A DNA stretch of 64,000 nucleotides, taken from assembly GCA_965216915.1 (NCBI GenBank), contig CBDCGS010000010.1, positions 124,001 to 188,000 of the forward strand, written 5' to 3'. A program made the position numbers and the translations under genes. Shown here piece after piece: positions 44,029-53,037 of the stretch. The notes below the pieces were generated by a model. The model saw only the letters and a list, made by a program, of their open reading frames with translations, was not told where the DNA came from and did not search any database. The number at the start of each line of letters is the position of its first letter. Positions within the stretch are counted from its first letter, which is position 1. The DNA comes from CBDCGS01 sp965216915. GTDB lineage: Bacteria; Pseudomonadota; Alphaproteobacteria; UBA828.

Positions 44029-44195
44029 GGCAACCCGCCCCGCGCGCACTCCAAGCCGATCGACGCGACGACGACTGCCGCTGCTGCCGCAAGCGCAACC
44101 CGGCGACGAACCCTGGTCCACATCGATCCATGCCTCCCTCATGAGCCATCGCTACCGGCACCGTCTTGCCTTCGCGATTCCCATCTCTCCGCCGT

Positions 44196-44224
44196 TTGAC
44201 AATTGATCCGGGACGGATCGTTAG
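44196..44224 (+). promoter_or_regulatory. Possible promoter of the MscS gene
   Basis: TTGACA at 44196-44201 with a weak -10 (CGTTAG) 17 bp later. Transcription would start about 60 bases before the MscS ATG. Only the -35 hexamer is strong. Confidence 0.3.
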
Positions 44225-44289
44225 GGCTTGAGTTTGGCGAAAAGCAATCGTCCAATTCCGAATCGACTCACAAACCGGCTGGCCGAGAT

Positions 44290-45633
44290 ATGGACGAGAT
44301 TGATTTTGGTTCGATCCTGAGTTCGGCGGAAAAGCTCAAAGAATGGTTTTTGACCGAGGTCGCCACCCTCGAGACCCTCGGCCAGCTTCCCGTCGTGGCC
44401 GCGGTCCTGCTCGTCGCTTTCATAACCGGGCGCTGGGTCCGGGCCAGATCGGACCGCCTCCTCAACGCTCGCGCGCTTCGCGGCCGCGCCACCAATCAAG
44501 TCGTCACGAGACTGCTTGCACTGGCCTTTCCGATATTGGCGATGCTTCTCATGTGGCTCGCGCTCGGCGTCGCGACGGAGCTCCAATGGCCTCAGCCCGT
44601 GACGCGAATCGCGGCGAGTTTGATGAGCGCATGGGTCGTGATCAAGCTCGTGTCCTCGTTCGTCGAGAACTCCGTTTGGACCCGCACGGTTGCGGTCATA
44701 GCGTGGACGATCGCGGCGCTCAACGTACTGCAGCTGCTCGATCCAACGGTCGATTTTCTCGACAGCATCGCGGTCACGCTGGGCGATCTCAGGATATCGC
44801 TCCTCACGATTATCAAGTCGCTGATTGTATTCGGCGTTCTTTTCTGGATCGCCAACGTCGTCTCGCGCTTCGTCGAGCGTCGCGTCGATGCGTCGAAGGA
44901 GCTGTCTCCGTCGTTCAAGGTGCTTGCCAGCAAGTTGGTTCGGATCGGCCTTCTCGTCCTGGCCGGCGTGCTGGCCCTCAACAGCGTCGGCATCGATCTT
45001 TCGGGTCTCGCGATCTTTACCGGCGCGATCGGGGTGGGCATCGGCTTCGGGTTGCAGCGCATCATCGCCAATTTGATCTCCGGGCTCATCCTGCTGACCG
45101 ACAAGTCGATCAAACCGGGAGACGTGCTAGAGATCGGCGGCACTTACGGGTGGATTCGATATCTTCGCGCCCGTTACGTGTCGATCATCACCCGCGACGG
45201 AACCGAGCATCTCATTCCAAACGAGATGCTCATAAACGAGCGGGTGATCAACTGGTCGTACAGCCATGATCTCGTCCGGCTCAAGATGGATATCGGGATC
45301 TCGTATGAATCGGACGTGAGAAAGGCAATCGAGATCTGTCTTGCGGCCGCGGCGGAGGCGGAGCGGGTGCTGGACGATCCCCAGCCCAATTGCTTTATCC
45401 AGGGGTTCGGTGACAGCTCTGTCGACCTGTCTCTCCGGATTTGGATCCGCGATCCGCAGAACGGAACCGCCAACGTCCGCGGCGATGTGTTCTTGCGAAT
45501 TTGGGATGGGTTCCACGAGCACGACATCGAGATCCCCTATCCGCAGCGCGACCTTCATCTTAAGTCCGGGCTTCCGCAGGAATGGGCCCCGGAGGTATGC
45601 CCCGAGGGTACGCCTCCGGTGAATCAGCAATAG
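44290..45633 (+). CDS. Mechanosensitive ion channel, MscS family
   Basis: Protein of 447 aa with about five to six hydrophobic segments, then the MscS pore helix and beta domain: GLAIFTGAIGVGIGFGLQRIIAN (pore-lining Gly/Ala pattern), KPGDVLEIGGTYGWI, TRDGTEHLIPNEMLI, and a C-terminal alpha-beta domain. It releases solutes during hypo-osmotic shock, or serves as an MscK-like variant. The ATG 44290 is chosen. An upstream TTG (44203) would add 29 poorly conserved residues. Confidence 0.92.
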   Translation: MDEIDFGSILSSAEKLKEWFLTEVATLETLGQLPVVAAVLLVAFITGRWVRARSDRLLNARALRGRATNQVVTRLLALAFPILAMLLMWLALGVATELQWPQPVTRIAASLMSAWVVIKLVSSFVENSVWTRTVAVIAWTIAALNVLQLLDPTVDFLDSIAVTLGDLRISLLTIIKSLIVFGVLFWIANVVSRFVERRVDASKELSPSFKVLASKLVRIGLLVLAGVLALNSVGIDLSGLAIFTGAIGVGIGFGLQRIIANLISGLILLTDKSIKPGDVLEIGGTYGWIRYLRARYVSIITRDGTEHLIPNEMLINERVINWSYSHDLVRLKMDIGISYESDVRKAIEICLAAAAEAERVLDDPQPNCFIQGFGDSSVDLSLRIWIRDPQNGTANVRGDVFLRIWDGFHEHDIEIPYPQRDLHLKSGLPQEWAPEVCPEGTPPVNQQ

Positions 45634-45733
45634 ATCCGGCGTAACGATCGACGCTGCGGCGGGCCCGCGCGTCATAGCGCATCACGGAGCGTTCGTCGTA
45701 GACGTCGCGTATGTCACGGCCATGAGGTGATCT

Positions 45734-45904
45734 CTAGGAGTTCGTCGTGTCGTCGAGCGTTTCGGGCGTCGCCTCTTCGCCGGAGGCCTCCTCCGACCTG
45801 GCGCGTTTCTTCTCGAGCTTGGCTTCGCGCTTCGCGGCCTTCTTGGCTGCCTTGTCGCGCTCCCGCATCTGCCGTGCGATCCGGTAGTTCGCCCTACGCG
45901 CCAT
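45734..45904 (-). CDS. Small Lys/Arg-rich basic protein
   Basis: A 56-aa protein (MARRANYRIARQMRERDK then a Lys/Ala/Arg helix AAKKAAKREAKLEKKRARSEE and an acidic-threonine tail). GGAGGA lies five bases before the ATG at 45904. The shape suits a nucleic-acid-associated protein, as in small alphaproteobacterial proteins of unknown role. It is too short for a family call. The 185 bp upstream hold no feature I can name. Confidence 0.6.
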   Translation of the reverse strand: MARRANYRIARQMRERDKAAKKAAKREAKLEKKRARSEEASGEEATPETLDDTTNS

Positions 45905-46089
45905 ACGATCCTCCAATTTTCCATCACCAAATCGGCGCCGACGCCCGATGGACCAGGGCCGGAGCCGTGCGTCCGCCGTGCGTGGCCGATTGTGCCCCGT
46001 CGTCGGTGTGCCGTGGCCTAGTATCAGCAACATAGGGTGGCCGCGCCACAGAACAATGGCAAGCGGTGCACGCGTCGTGTCGGATGCCC

Positions 46090-46983
46090 TCAGTCCCGAC
46101 GATGCGGCGCGGGCGCGATTTCCGCCTCGCCGGCGATCAATACGAGCCCAACGGCATGAGCCGCCTCGACGCGCTCGAGGCGGAGCAGCGCAAGCGCGCG
46201 ATCCTCGAGCCCCGAGCGGATCTCGCCGACCTCCTGGCCGCCGGCCGTGATCGGCGTGCCGGGCGGGGGCAGGGTGCCGTCGACCGAGACCGGGAGCAGG
46301 CGCTTGCGGGCCAGACCGCGATATTTCATGCGGGCCGTGATCTCCTGGCCGACATAGCAGCCTTTCTCGAAGTCAATCCCACCGAGCGCCTCGAAATTGC
46401 TCTCCATCAGCGTCGCCTTGCCGACCTCGATGTCACGGCTGCCGGCCGGGACTCCGAGGGTGAGGCGGAGGCGCTCGTAATCGTGCACGGTGCCCGCCCG
46501 CAGGCCGCGATCGACCAACGGTCGCGACCCCGCCGCCCGCGGCAGAATGGCCCGCACGCCAAGCTCCGGTGCGCGGGGGTCGCGCAGCACGAGCCCGCCG
46601 GCCCAGGGCGCCGTGTCGCCCGGGGCAAGCGCAAGGCCAAGGGCGGCCGCCCCGTCGGCACCGGGGAGCGCGAACACGGCATGGTCCTCGCTGGCATCGG
46701 CAAGGCTGACATCGGCGCGGAGCTTATAGGCGGCAAGGCGCTGACCGAGATCCATCAGCCGGTCCGCCTCGCATTCGAGAAGGAGCGACTCGCCGTGCCG
46801 TACGATCATGAAATCATGGAGAAATTTGCCCTGCGGCGTGAGCAGCGCGGCGTATACCGCGGCGCCTCTCGCGGCGCGCTCGACATCATTGGACACAAGA
46901 CCCTGCAAGAACGGCACCGCCTCGGCACCCCCCACCGCGAGGATCCCGCGCTCCTCAAGCGCCACATAAATCGCTTCGTTCAT
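46090..46983 (-). CDS. ygfZ: YgfZ/GcvT-fold Fe-S cluster repair protein
   Basis: Protein of 297 aa. The GcvT-like fold (FLQGLVSNDV, LTPQGKFLHDFMI) carries the diagnostic YgfZ signature K-G-C-Y-V-G-Q-E at 207-214, with Cys209. YgfZ/IBA57 uses folate to support maturation or repair of certain Fe-S enzymes. GGAGAG precedes ATG 46983. It is divergent from the glycosyltransferase cluster. Confidence 0.93.
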   Translation of the reverse strand: MNEAIYVALEERGILAVGGAEAVPFLQGLVSNDVERAARGAAVYAALLTPQGKFLHDFMIVRHGESLLLECEADRLMDLGQRLAAYKLRADVSLADASEDHAVFALPGADGAAALGLALAPGDTAPWAGGLVLRDPRAPELGVRAILPRAAGSRPLVDRGLRAGTVHDYERLRLTLGVPAGSRDIEVGKATLMESNFEALGGIDFEKGCYVGQEITARMKYRGLARKRLLPVSVDGTLPPPGTPITAGGQEVGEIRSGLEDRALALLRLERVEAAHAVGLVLIAGEAEIAPAPHRRD

Positions 46984-47093
46984 GCCGATCTCTCCGCGCT
47001 GGCGGTGGCCTGTGAGTGTAGCACCCCTGCCGTCGCGCGGCCGGTCCCGCGCGGCTTCCGGGGTGCGGTGCCGGGCGCATCGCCGGGGCTTGC

Positions 47094-47122
47094 TTGGCAA
47101 GCCGTTCGGCCAGGGCTATAAG
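47094..47122 (+). promoter_or_regulatory. Sigma-70-like promoter for a leaderless glycosyltransferase transcript
   Basis: TTGGCA (47094-47099), a 17-bp spacer and TATAAG (47117-47122). Transcription should begin about 47129-47130, which is the A of the ATG of the next gene. No ribosome-binding sequence lies between. Confidence 0.6.
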
Positions 47123-47129
47123 CCGGGTC

Positions 47130-48161
47130 ATGCTGGTCACATTGGTGGATGACTCGATCCCGTTCAATGGGATGACACCGGCGTTTCAACCGCTTGGCGG
47201 GCCGGAGAAGGCGTTCGCGAGCTTGCCGGCCGCGTTGGCGCGCCAGGGGCACGTCGTGCGTGTAATCAACCGCGCGCCCAACAGCATCGGCTTCGAGAAT
47301 GTGAGCTGGGTGCATTGGGAAGGTCGCCGCCCGCCGATCACCGAAGTACTGATCGCTTTCCGCAAGCCGACCTTGCTCGAGTTCACCCGAGCCACGAAGG
47401 CACGCATCTTGTGGGTTGCCGGACCACCTGACTACCTCCACCGGCCGCAGGTGCACGACCTCATCGAGCGCACGGAAGCCAAGCTGGTGTTTCTGGGCGC
47501 CGCGCATGCCGCGGCCTACAACAGCACCGACAACAAGATCAAGCACCGCAACGTCACGCCCGGCGTGCGCGAAGAGTATCGCGATGCCGATGCGATGGCG
47601 CCAGCCGATCCTCCGACCGCGGTCGTGACGACGCATCCGAAGCACGATCTCGCATGGCTCTTGGACGTCTGGGCCGAGCGCATCCGGCCCCAGGTGCCGA
47701 CCGCGCAGCTGCACATCTATTCCGCGAGCTTCAAGCGTGCCGAGGGGGGTGAGACGCTGGCGGACGATCTCAAGGCGATCTACGGCAAGGTGCTGGCCGC
47801 GGCCGATCACGGTGTCATGGTGATGGCACCGAGCGGGGATCGCGATATGGCGCGCGCCTACCGCGAGGCTCGGGTTCACCTTTATCCGGGGTCCGAGCGC
47901 GAGATGTATTGCTCGACGCTCGCCGAATCCCAGGCCGTCGGCGTGCCCGCGGTCGCGCGCCCGATCGCCTCGGTCAAGGAGCGCCTGATCGAGGGGCAAT
48001 CCGGCTTTACTTGCGAGGAGGACGACGTGTTCGCCGAGCAAGCGATCGCCATGCTTGCCGATGACGAGGCGTTCCAGAAGGTGAGCAATGTCGCGCGCCG
48101 GCACGGGCGTGCGCGAAGCTGGGACACCGCGGCGAACGAGTTCGAAGCGTTCTTCCGATGA
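47130..48161 (+). CDS. Glycosyltransferase, GT4-like
   Basis: Protein of 343 aa. An N-terminal Rossmann-like half (LPAALARQGHVVRVINRAP) and a C-terminal half with APSGDRDMARAYREARVHLYPGSEREMYCSTLAESQAVGVPAVARP. This is the GT4 donor-binding region, with Glu residues of the E-x7-E type. It probably uses a nucleotide-sugar in the cytoplasm. It is the first of four overlapping genes and its 3' end overlaps the next ATG by 4 bp. Acceptor unknown. LPS core or exopolysaccharide is likely. Confidence 0.85.
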   Translation: MLVTLVDDSIPFNGMTPAFQPLGGPEKAFASLPAALARQGHVVRVINRAPNSIGFENVSWVHWEGRRPPITEVLIAFRKPTLLEFTRATKARILWVAGPPDYLHRPQVHDLIERTEAKLVFLGAAHAAAYNSTDNKIKHRNVTPGVREEYRDADAMAPADPPTAVVTTHPKHDLAWLLDVWAERIRPQVPTAQLHIYSASFKRAEGGETLADDLKAIYGKVLAAADHGVMVMAPSGDRDMARAYREARVHLYPGSEREMYCSTLAESQAVGVPAVARPIASVKERLIEGQSGFTCEEDDVFAEQAIAMLADDEAFQKVSNVARRHGRARSWDTAANEFEAFFR

Positions 48162-49111
48162 GGGTTCTCTTCGTCACCGCGACGCGGATTGGCGACGCGG
48201 TGCTGTCGACCAGTGTGCTCGCGCATGTCATCGAGCGTTATCCGGCTTGTCGGGTCACAGTGGCGTGTGGGCCGGCGGCGGCACCGCTCTTCGCCGCCGT
48301 GCCCAATGTCGAGCGCGTCATCCCGTTCGAGAAGCAGCCGGGCGGGCGGCATTGGCTCGCGCTTTGGTCGTCGACCGTCACGACCTTTTGGGGATTGGTG
48401 GTCGACCTGCGCGCCTCGGCCCTCGCCTATCTGGTGCCGGCCCGACGGCGGATCGTCACCGCCCGCCACCATGGGACCGGCCATCGGCTCGAGGCCTTCG
48501 CGTCTTTGCTCGGCTGCAGCGAGCCGCCGGCACCGCGGCTTTGGCTGGCGCCCGAGCACGAGGCCGCCGCCGAGCGATGGCTGGCGCCCTGCCGCACCGC
48601 GCTCGCCATTGGCCCGACCGCGGGGTGGCCGCGCAAGGCCTGGCCGGTGGCCCGCTTCGTCGAGCTCGTGCGCCGGCTGACGGCGCCAAGCGGCGTCTTG
48701 CCGGGTGCCCATACCGTGCTGCTTGGCGCGCCCGACGAGCGGGAGATGACGCGCCCGATCGCCGATGCCCTCGACAAGTGCGTCGACCTCGTGGGCCAGG
48801 CCGACCTCCTCACGAGCTACGCCGTGCTTCGGCGCTGCCAGCTGTTCGTCGGCAACGATTCCGCGCCCATGCACATGGCCGCGGCGAGCGGCATTCCGAC
48901 GCTCGGCCTCTTCGGCCCAAGCCGCGATCGGTGGTACGCGCCCTGGGGGCGGCAGACGGCGGTGGTGCGCACACCGCAATCGTTCGACGAGCTGGTCGGT
49001 GCGCCGGATTACGACCGGCATGTCGAGACCTCCCTGATGGAGGGGATCACCGTCGACATGGCGGAAGCGGCGGTGCGCGAGCTCTGGGCGCGCGCCCAAG
49101 AGGCCGCGTGA
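48158..49111 (+). CDS. Glycosyltransferase family 9 (heptosyltransferase-like)
   Basis: Protein of 317 aa with the GT9 N-terminus MRVLFVTATRIGDAVLSTSVL, GLVVDLRAS, and the C-terminal GNDSAPMHMAAASGIPTLGLFGPS, the donor-site motif of WaaC/WaaF/WaaQ. GT9 enzymes add ADP-heptose or related sugars to LPS core. The family and the cluster suggest LPS core assembly. Confidence 0.9.
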   Translation: MRVLFVTATRIGDAVLSTSVLAHVIERYPACRVTVACGPAAAPLFAAVPNVERVIPFEKQPGGRHWLALWSSTVTTFWGLVVDLRASALAYLVPARRRIVTARHHGTGHRLEAFASLLGCSEPPAPRLWLAPEHEAAAERWLAPCRTALAIGPTAGWPRKAWPVARFVELVRRLTAPSGVLPGAHTVLLGAPDEREMTRPIADALDKCVDLVGQADLLTSYAVLRRCQLFVGNDSAPMHMAAASGIPTLGLFGPSRDRWYAPWGRQTAVVRTPQSFDELVGAPDYDRHVETSLMEGITVDMAEAAVRELWARAQEAA

Positions 49112-49929
49112 CGTCCGCGCCGGGCGACGGCCACGGCGGAACGGCCGGCGCCGAGGCATCGACGGCGCGCCCCAAATTGTCTGCGCTCGTGGTCGCTCAC
49201 AACGAAGCGCACCAGCTCGCCGATTGCCTGGAGACCCTTCGATTCGCCGATGAGATCGTGGTGGTTTTGGACCGTTGCACCGATGGCTCGCGCGCGATCG
49301 CCGCATGCTTCACCGACCGGCTCGTGGAGGGCGCTTGGCCCCTCGAGGGCCCGCGTCGGCATGCTGGCGTCGATGCCTGCGCCGGCGACTGGGTATTCGA
49401 GGTCGACGCGGACGAGCGCGCCTCGCCCGAGCTCGCCGATGAGATCCGGCGGGTGATCGCGACCGCGAGCCCCGGCTACTTTCTCATTCCGTTTCACAAT
49501 TATGTCGGCGAGCGCCTGGTGCGCTGGGGCTGGGGCGCCTCCTGGGGCGTGATGGCGGTGCCCCGGCTTTTCACCCCGGGCGCCAAGCGCTGGGGGGACA
49601 GCCGCATCCACCCGCCGGTGACCCTGAGCGGGACCAAGCGTCACCTCAGCCAGCCGATGCGGCACTATGTCGATCGCGACCTCGCCGACATGATCGCGCG
49701 CCTGCAGCGCTACACCGATGCCCGCGCCCGTGACTTGCGCGCGTCGGGCACGCCGCTGCCGCCGTTCTATCGGGTGCTGCGGCGCTCGGTGTCGCGCTTC
49801 CTGAAATGCTATTTCGGGCGGCGTGGCTATCGCGAGGGGCGGTGGGGCTTCACGATCGCACTGATGGCGGCGCTGTTCGTTCTCATCTCGCATCTCAAGG
49901 CCGAGCTCGATCCGCCCGACGATGGCTGA
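49108..49929 (+). CDS. Glycosyltransferase family 2, WaaE/KdtX-like
   Basis: Protein of 273 aa from GTG 49108. GT2 nucleotide-binding start LSALVVAHNEAHQLADCLETL, D-x-D-type VDADERAS, and a basic C-terminal region with one hydrophobic segment (IALMAALFVLISHL). It resembles WaaE/KdtX beta-1,4-glucosyltransferases of LPS inner core. Overlaps of 4 bp upstream and 8 bp downstream. Confidence 0.88.
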   Translation: MTSAPGDGHGGTAGAEASTARPKLSALVVAHNEAHQLADCLETLRFADEIVVVLDRCTDGSRAIAACFTDRLVEGAWPLEGPRRHAGVDACAGDWVFEVDADERASPELADEIRRVIATASPGYFLIPFHNYVGERLVRWGWGASWGVMAVPRLFTPGAKRWGDSRIHPPVTLSGTKRHLSQPMRHYVDRDLADMIARLQRYTDARARDLRASGTPLPPFYRVLRRSVSRFLKCYFGRRGYREGRWGFTIALMAALFVLISHLKAELDPPDDG

Positions 49930-50986
49930 GGCACCGCTTCGCCTCCTTCAAGCGATCGCCGGCGGGGCGCATGGCGGTGCCGAAGCCTTCTTCGTGCGCT
50001 TGGCGATTGCCTTCCATCGGGCGGGCGTCGACCAGCGCCTGCTCGTGCGCCGCGACCTGCCGTGGGTGGAGACGCTGCGGGCGGCCGGGCTCAAGCCGCG
50101 CGAGCTCGCTTTCGGCGGCGCGCTCGACCTTTCGACCGGCGCGGCGGTGCGCCGCGAGATCGCGGATTTCGCGCCCAATGTGGTCCTCACCTGGATGAAC
50201 CGGGCCACGCGCTTTTCCGCGCGCCGCCGGCGCGCCGGACCGCGTTACGTTCACGTCGCGCGCCTCGGCGGCTACTACGATCTCAAATATTACCAAGCGT
50301 GCGATCATCTGATCGGCAACACTGAGGACATCGTGCGCTATCTCTGCGAGAACGGCTGGCCGGCGCCGCGCGCCCACTACGTCCCCAACTTCGTCGATGA
50401 TCCGCCCGCCTCGGCCCGGCGTGCGACGGAGCCTGGGCATGCGCGGTTGATCGTCGCGCTCGGCCGTTTGCACAGGAACAAGGCCTTCGATGTGCTGTTG
50501 GCGGCGCTGCCGGCGATTCCCGGCGCACATCTTTGGCTCGCGGGAGAGGGGCCGGAGCGTGAGGCGCTGCAGGCGCAGGCCCGCGCTCTCGGCATCGCCG
50601 ATCGGGTCGAGTTTCTGGGGTGGCGCGAGGATGTCGAGACCCTCTACGGAGCGGCGGACGTCATGGCGTGCCCGTCGCGCATCGAGCCGCTCGGCAATGT
50701 GGTGATCGAAGGCTGGGCCCACCGGGTGCCGGTGGTGGCGGCGGCTGCGGAGGGACCCGCCGCGCTGATCACGGCCAATGAGACCGGGCTTCTCGTCCCG
50801 CGGGAGGATCCGGCGGCCCTCGGGATGGCGTTGCGGACCGTGCTCGAAACCCCGGCCCTCGCGGCGCGTCTCGCCGAGGCCGGGCGCGCCGCCTTCGAGG
50901 CCTCCTACACCGAGGGCGCCGTGGTTGCGGAATATCTCGCGCTGTTCGAGCGGCTGCGGGGTGGTGCCGCTAGACCGTCACCGTGA
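49922..50986 (+). CDS. Glycosyltransferase family 4
   Basis: Protein of 354 aa: N-terminal AIAGGAHGGAEAFFVRLA, GLHRNKAF-like VALGRLHRNKAFDVLL, and C-terminal CPSRIEPLGNVVIEGWAHRVPVVAA with the E-x7-E donor-phosphate motif. A cytoplasmic sugar transferase in the same cluster. Its last 17 bp overlap the convergent metallo-lactamase-fold gene. Confidence 0.9.
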   Translation: MAEAPLRLLQAIAGGAHGGAEAFFVRLAIAFHRAGVDQRLLVRRDLPWVETLRAAGLKPRELAFGGALDLSTGAAVRREIADFAPNVVLTWMNRATRFSARRRRAGPRYVHVARLGGYYDLKYYQACDHLIGNTEDIVRYLCENGWPAPRAHYVPNFVDDPPASARRATEPGHARLIVALGRLHRNKAFDVLLAALPAIPGAHLWLAGEGPEREALQAQARALGIADRVEFLGWREDVETLYGAADVMACPSRIEPLGNVVIEGWAHRVPVVAAAAEGPAALITANETGLLVPREDPAALGMALRTVLETPALAARLAEAGRAAFEASYTEGAVVAEYLALFERLRGGAARPSP

Positions 50987-51821
50987 GGCCTTCGCGCGCC
51001 ACGGCCGAGCCCGCCCGGCGCGCGCTCAGACGGGCCTCGATGCCATCGAGCCGCACGTCGTCCTGGTCCGGATGGTGCGCGAACAGGATGAGCCGCGCCG
51101 CACCCGCGGCATCGCACAGGCGCACGCCTTCCTCCCAGGGCACCAGCGACGGGCGTCGGCGCGCTTCGACGTTGAGGAAATGCGCGTGCAGAATGACCAG
51201 GTCCGCCTGGTCGGCGAGCGCGAGAAGCGCGCTGTCGTTGTCGGCCACCGCATCGACCGGCGCGGTGATGTAGCACACGGCGTGACCGGCGAATTCTACC
51301 CGGTAGCAGGTCGCCGCCTGCATGCGGCAGAGGCAGGCCGAGCGGATGGCAATGCCATCATGGGGTGCAAGGCTCGCGCCATTGCCGATGTCTCGCCAGG
51401 CCTTGAGGCCGCCGATGAAGCTCAAGGGGATGGGGAAGAGCGGCGAGGTCATCATGTTGGTGAGGGCTTCCTCGACACCGGCATGGCCGTTCGGCGCGCC
51501 GCCCCACACGGTGAAGGCGTTGGACGGGTTGTAGCCCGGCGTGAAGAAGGGCAGACCGCAGGTGTGCTCGAAGCGCGTGTTGGAGAAGAATATGTCCGCC
51601 TCGATCGGTTGGCTTTGATCGAGTGCGGCGCCGAGGGGCCGAATCCCGGTTCCCGCATCGAAGATCAGCAGCCGGTCGCCACACCGCATTTCGATGCAGG
51701 GCGTGTTGCCGCCGAACCGGCTGGTCGCCTGGTCGGGCGTCGGGATCCCGCCGCGCACGCCCCAAAATCGGATCGTTATCTTACCGTTGGACGTCGACAC
51801 CCACGTTTCCGTTGCCGTCAA
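50970..51821 (-). CDS. Beta-lactamase-fold protein without the HxHxDH metal motif
   Basis: Protein of 283 aa related to MBL-fold hydrolases: ITIRFWGVRGGIPTPD, RFGGNTPCIEMRCGDRLLIFDAGTG and NADIFFS. The metal motif that should read H-x-H-x-D-H is Asn81-x-Arg83-x-Glu85-His86 (FFSNTRFEHTCG), so most ligands are lost. Start is TTG 51821. GTG 51800 is an alternative. It probably no longer binds two metals and may be a binding or regulatory protein. An alternative cofactor is possible. Confidence 0.8.
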   Translation of the reverse strand: MTATETWVSTSNGKITIRFWGVRGGIPTPDQATSRFGGNTPCIEMRCGDRLLIFDAGTGIRPLGAALDQSQPIEADIFFSNTRFEHTCGLPFFTPGYNPSNAFTVWGGAPNGHAGVEEALTNMMTSPLFPIPLSFIGGLKAWRDIGNGASLAPHDGIAIRSACLCRMQAATCYRVEFAGHAVCYITAPVDAVADNDSALLALADQADLVILHAHFLNVEARRRPSLVPWEEGVRLCDAAGAARLILFAHHPDQDDVRLDGIEARLSARRAGSAVAREGLTVTV

Positions 51822-51882
51822 CTGCCATGACCCATACAGGTTTGGCTTCGATGCACCAATTTCAATGGTTGATGAGAAAAGG

Positions 51883-53037
51883 TTAGCCTTCCGTCAAATC
51901 CACACGGGCGCGAGGGACGGCCGCGTCATCGGCGAAGCGCTCGATCGCCAAGCCGTCGATCGCGGTCGGTGTCGCGCCGTCGACGAGGATCTCGCTCACC
52001 ACCGCGCCGACCCCTGGCCCCAAGCAAAAGCCGTGACCGCTGAAGCCGAACGCGTGGATCAAGCCGGGCGTGGTTTGGCTCGGCCCGAGCACCGGAAGAT
52101 GGTCGGCCGTGCAGCCCTCGACGCCGCTCCAGAAGCGAATCACATTGATCTCCGCGAGGCGCGGGATCACCGCGATCGTCCGCTGCATGGTGGTCAGGCT
52201 CTCGTCCGAGTTGGCTTTCCCGTACCCGATGTCGAGGTTGGCGGTGCTGCTGCGCCCGCCGAAGATGATGTTGCCGCGCGGGATCTGTCGCGCATAGACG
52301 TCGCCGCCGACGACGCCGAGCGCCGGTTTCATGAAATAGGGCGCGGGCTCGGTCACGATCATCTGCGGCTCCATCGGCCAGAGCTGCACGGTCTCGTCGA
52401 ACTGCGCCGCGATGCGCGCGCCCCAGGCACCGGCGCAGTTGACGAGGGAGCGCGCGCGAATGGTGCGTCCGCTCTCGCTCTCGAGGCGGAAGCCCTCGCC
52501 GTCGCGCGCGGCGTGGCGCAGCGGGTCGTGCTCGAAGAGGGTGGCGCCGGCCGCGCGCGCGGCGCGGGCGAAGGCGGGGCCGACCAGGCGCGGGTTGGCC
52601 TGGCCATCGTCGGGGCACCAAGCGGCACCATAGGCCGCCTCGCCGAACCAGGGAAACCGATCCATCAGCGCATTGCGGTTGAGCATCTCGATGGTCACGC
52701 CAAACTCGGCCTGCGCCTCGCCGTGCGCCTGCATGCGCGCCATGTCGTCCTCGGACCGCGCGACCTTCAGGTGACCCGTGATGTCGTACTCGCAGTCGTT
52801 GCCGACGAGCTCGGGAAAGCGGTGCCACACGTCGAAGGCGCGGGCGGCCAGCGGAAGCTCCGCGAGTGCGCGGCCATTGCGCCGCACGCCGCCGAAATTG
52901 ACGCCGCTCGCGGCCGCGCCGAGCTGATTGCGCTCGAGCAGCACCACCGGCACGCCGCGCCGGCGCAGGTGGAGCGCCGTCGAGCAGCCGACGATGCCGC
53001 CGCCGACGATGGCGACCTCGGTCTCGATCGTGCTCAT
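51883..53037 (-). CDS. FAD-dependent dehydrogenase, HcnC/SoxB-like subunit
   Basis: Protein of 384 aa with the GG motif VAIVGGGIVGCSTALHL near the N-terminus, GVNFGGVRRNGRALAELP, and a C-terminal GLIHAFGFSGHGFCLGPGVG second FAD motif. It matches the C subunit of HcnABC-type and opine/D-hydroxyproline dehydrogenases, where it oxidises an imino or amino acid. Its start overlaps the preceding gene on the same strand by 4 bp. Confidence 0.88.
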   Translation of the reverse strand: MSTIETEVAIVGGGIVGCSTALHLRRRGVPVVLLERNQLGAAASGVNFGGVRRNGRALAELPLAARAFDVWHRFPELVGNDCEYDITGHLKVARSEDDMARMQAHGEAQAEFGVTIEMLNRNALMDRFPWFGEAAYGAAWCPDDGQANPRLVGPAFARAARAAGATLFEHDPLRHAARDGEGFRLESESGRTIRARSLVNCAGAWGARIAAQFDETVQLWPMEPQMIVTEPAPYFMKPALGVVGGDVYARQIPRGNIIFGGRSSTANLDIGYGKANSDESLTTMQRTIAVIPRLAEINVIRFWSGVEGCTADHLPVLGPSQTTPGLIHAFGFSGHGFCLGPGVGAVVSEILVDGATPTAIDGLAIERFADDAAVPRARVDLTEG

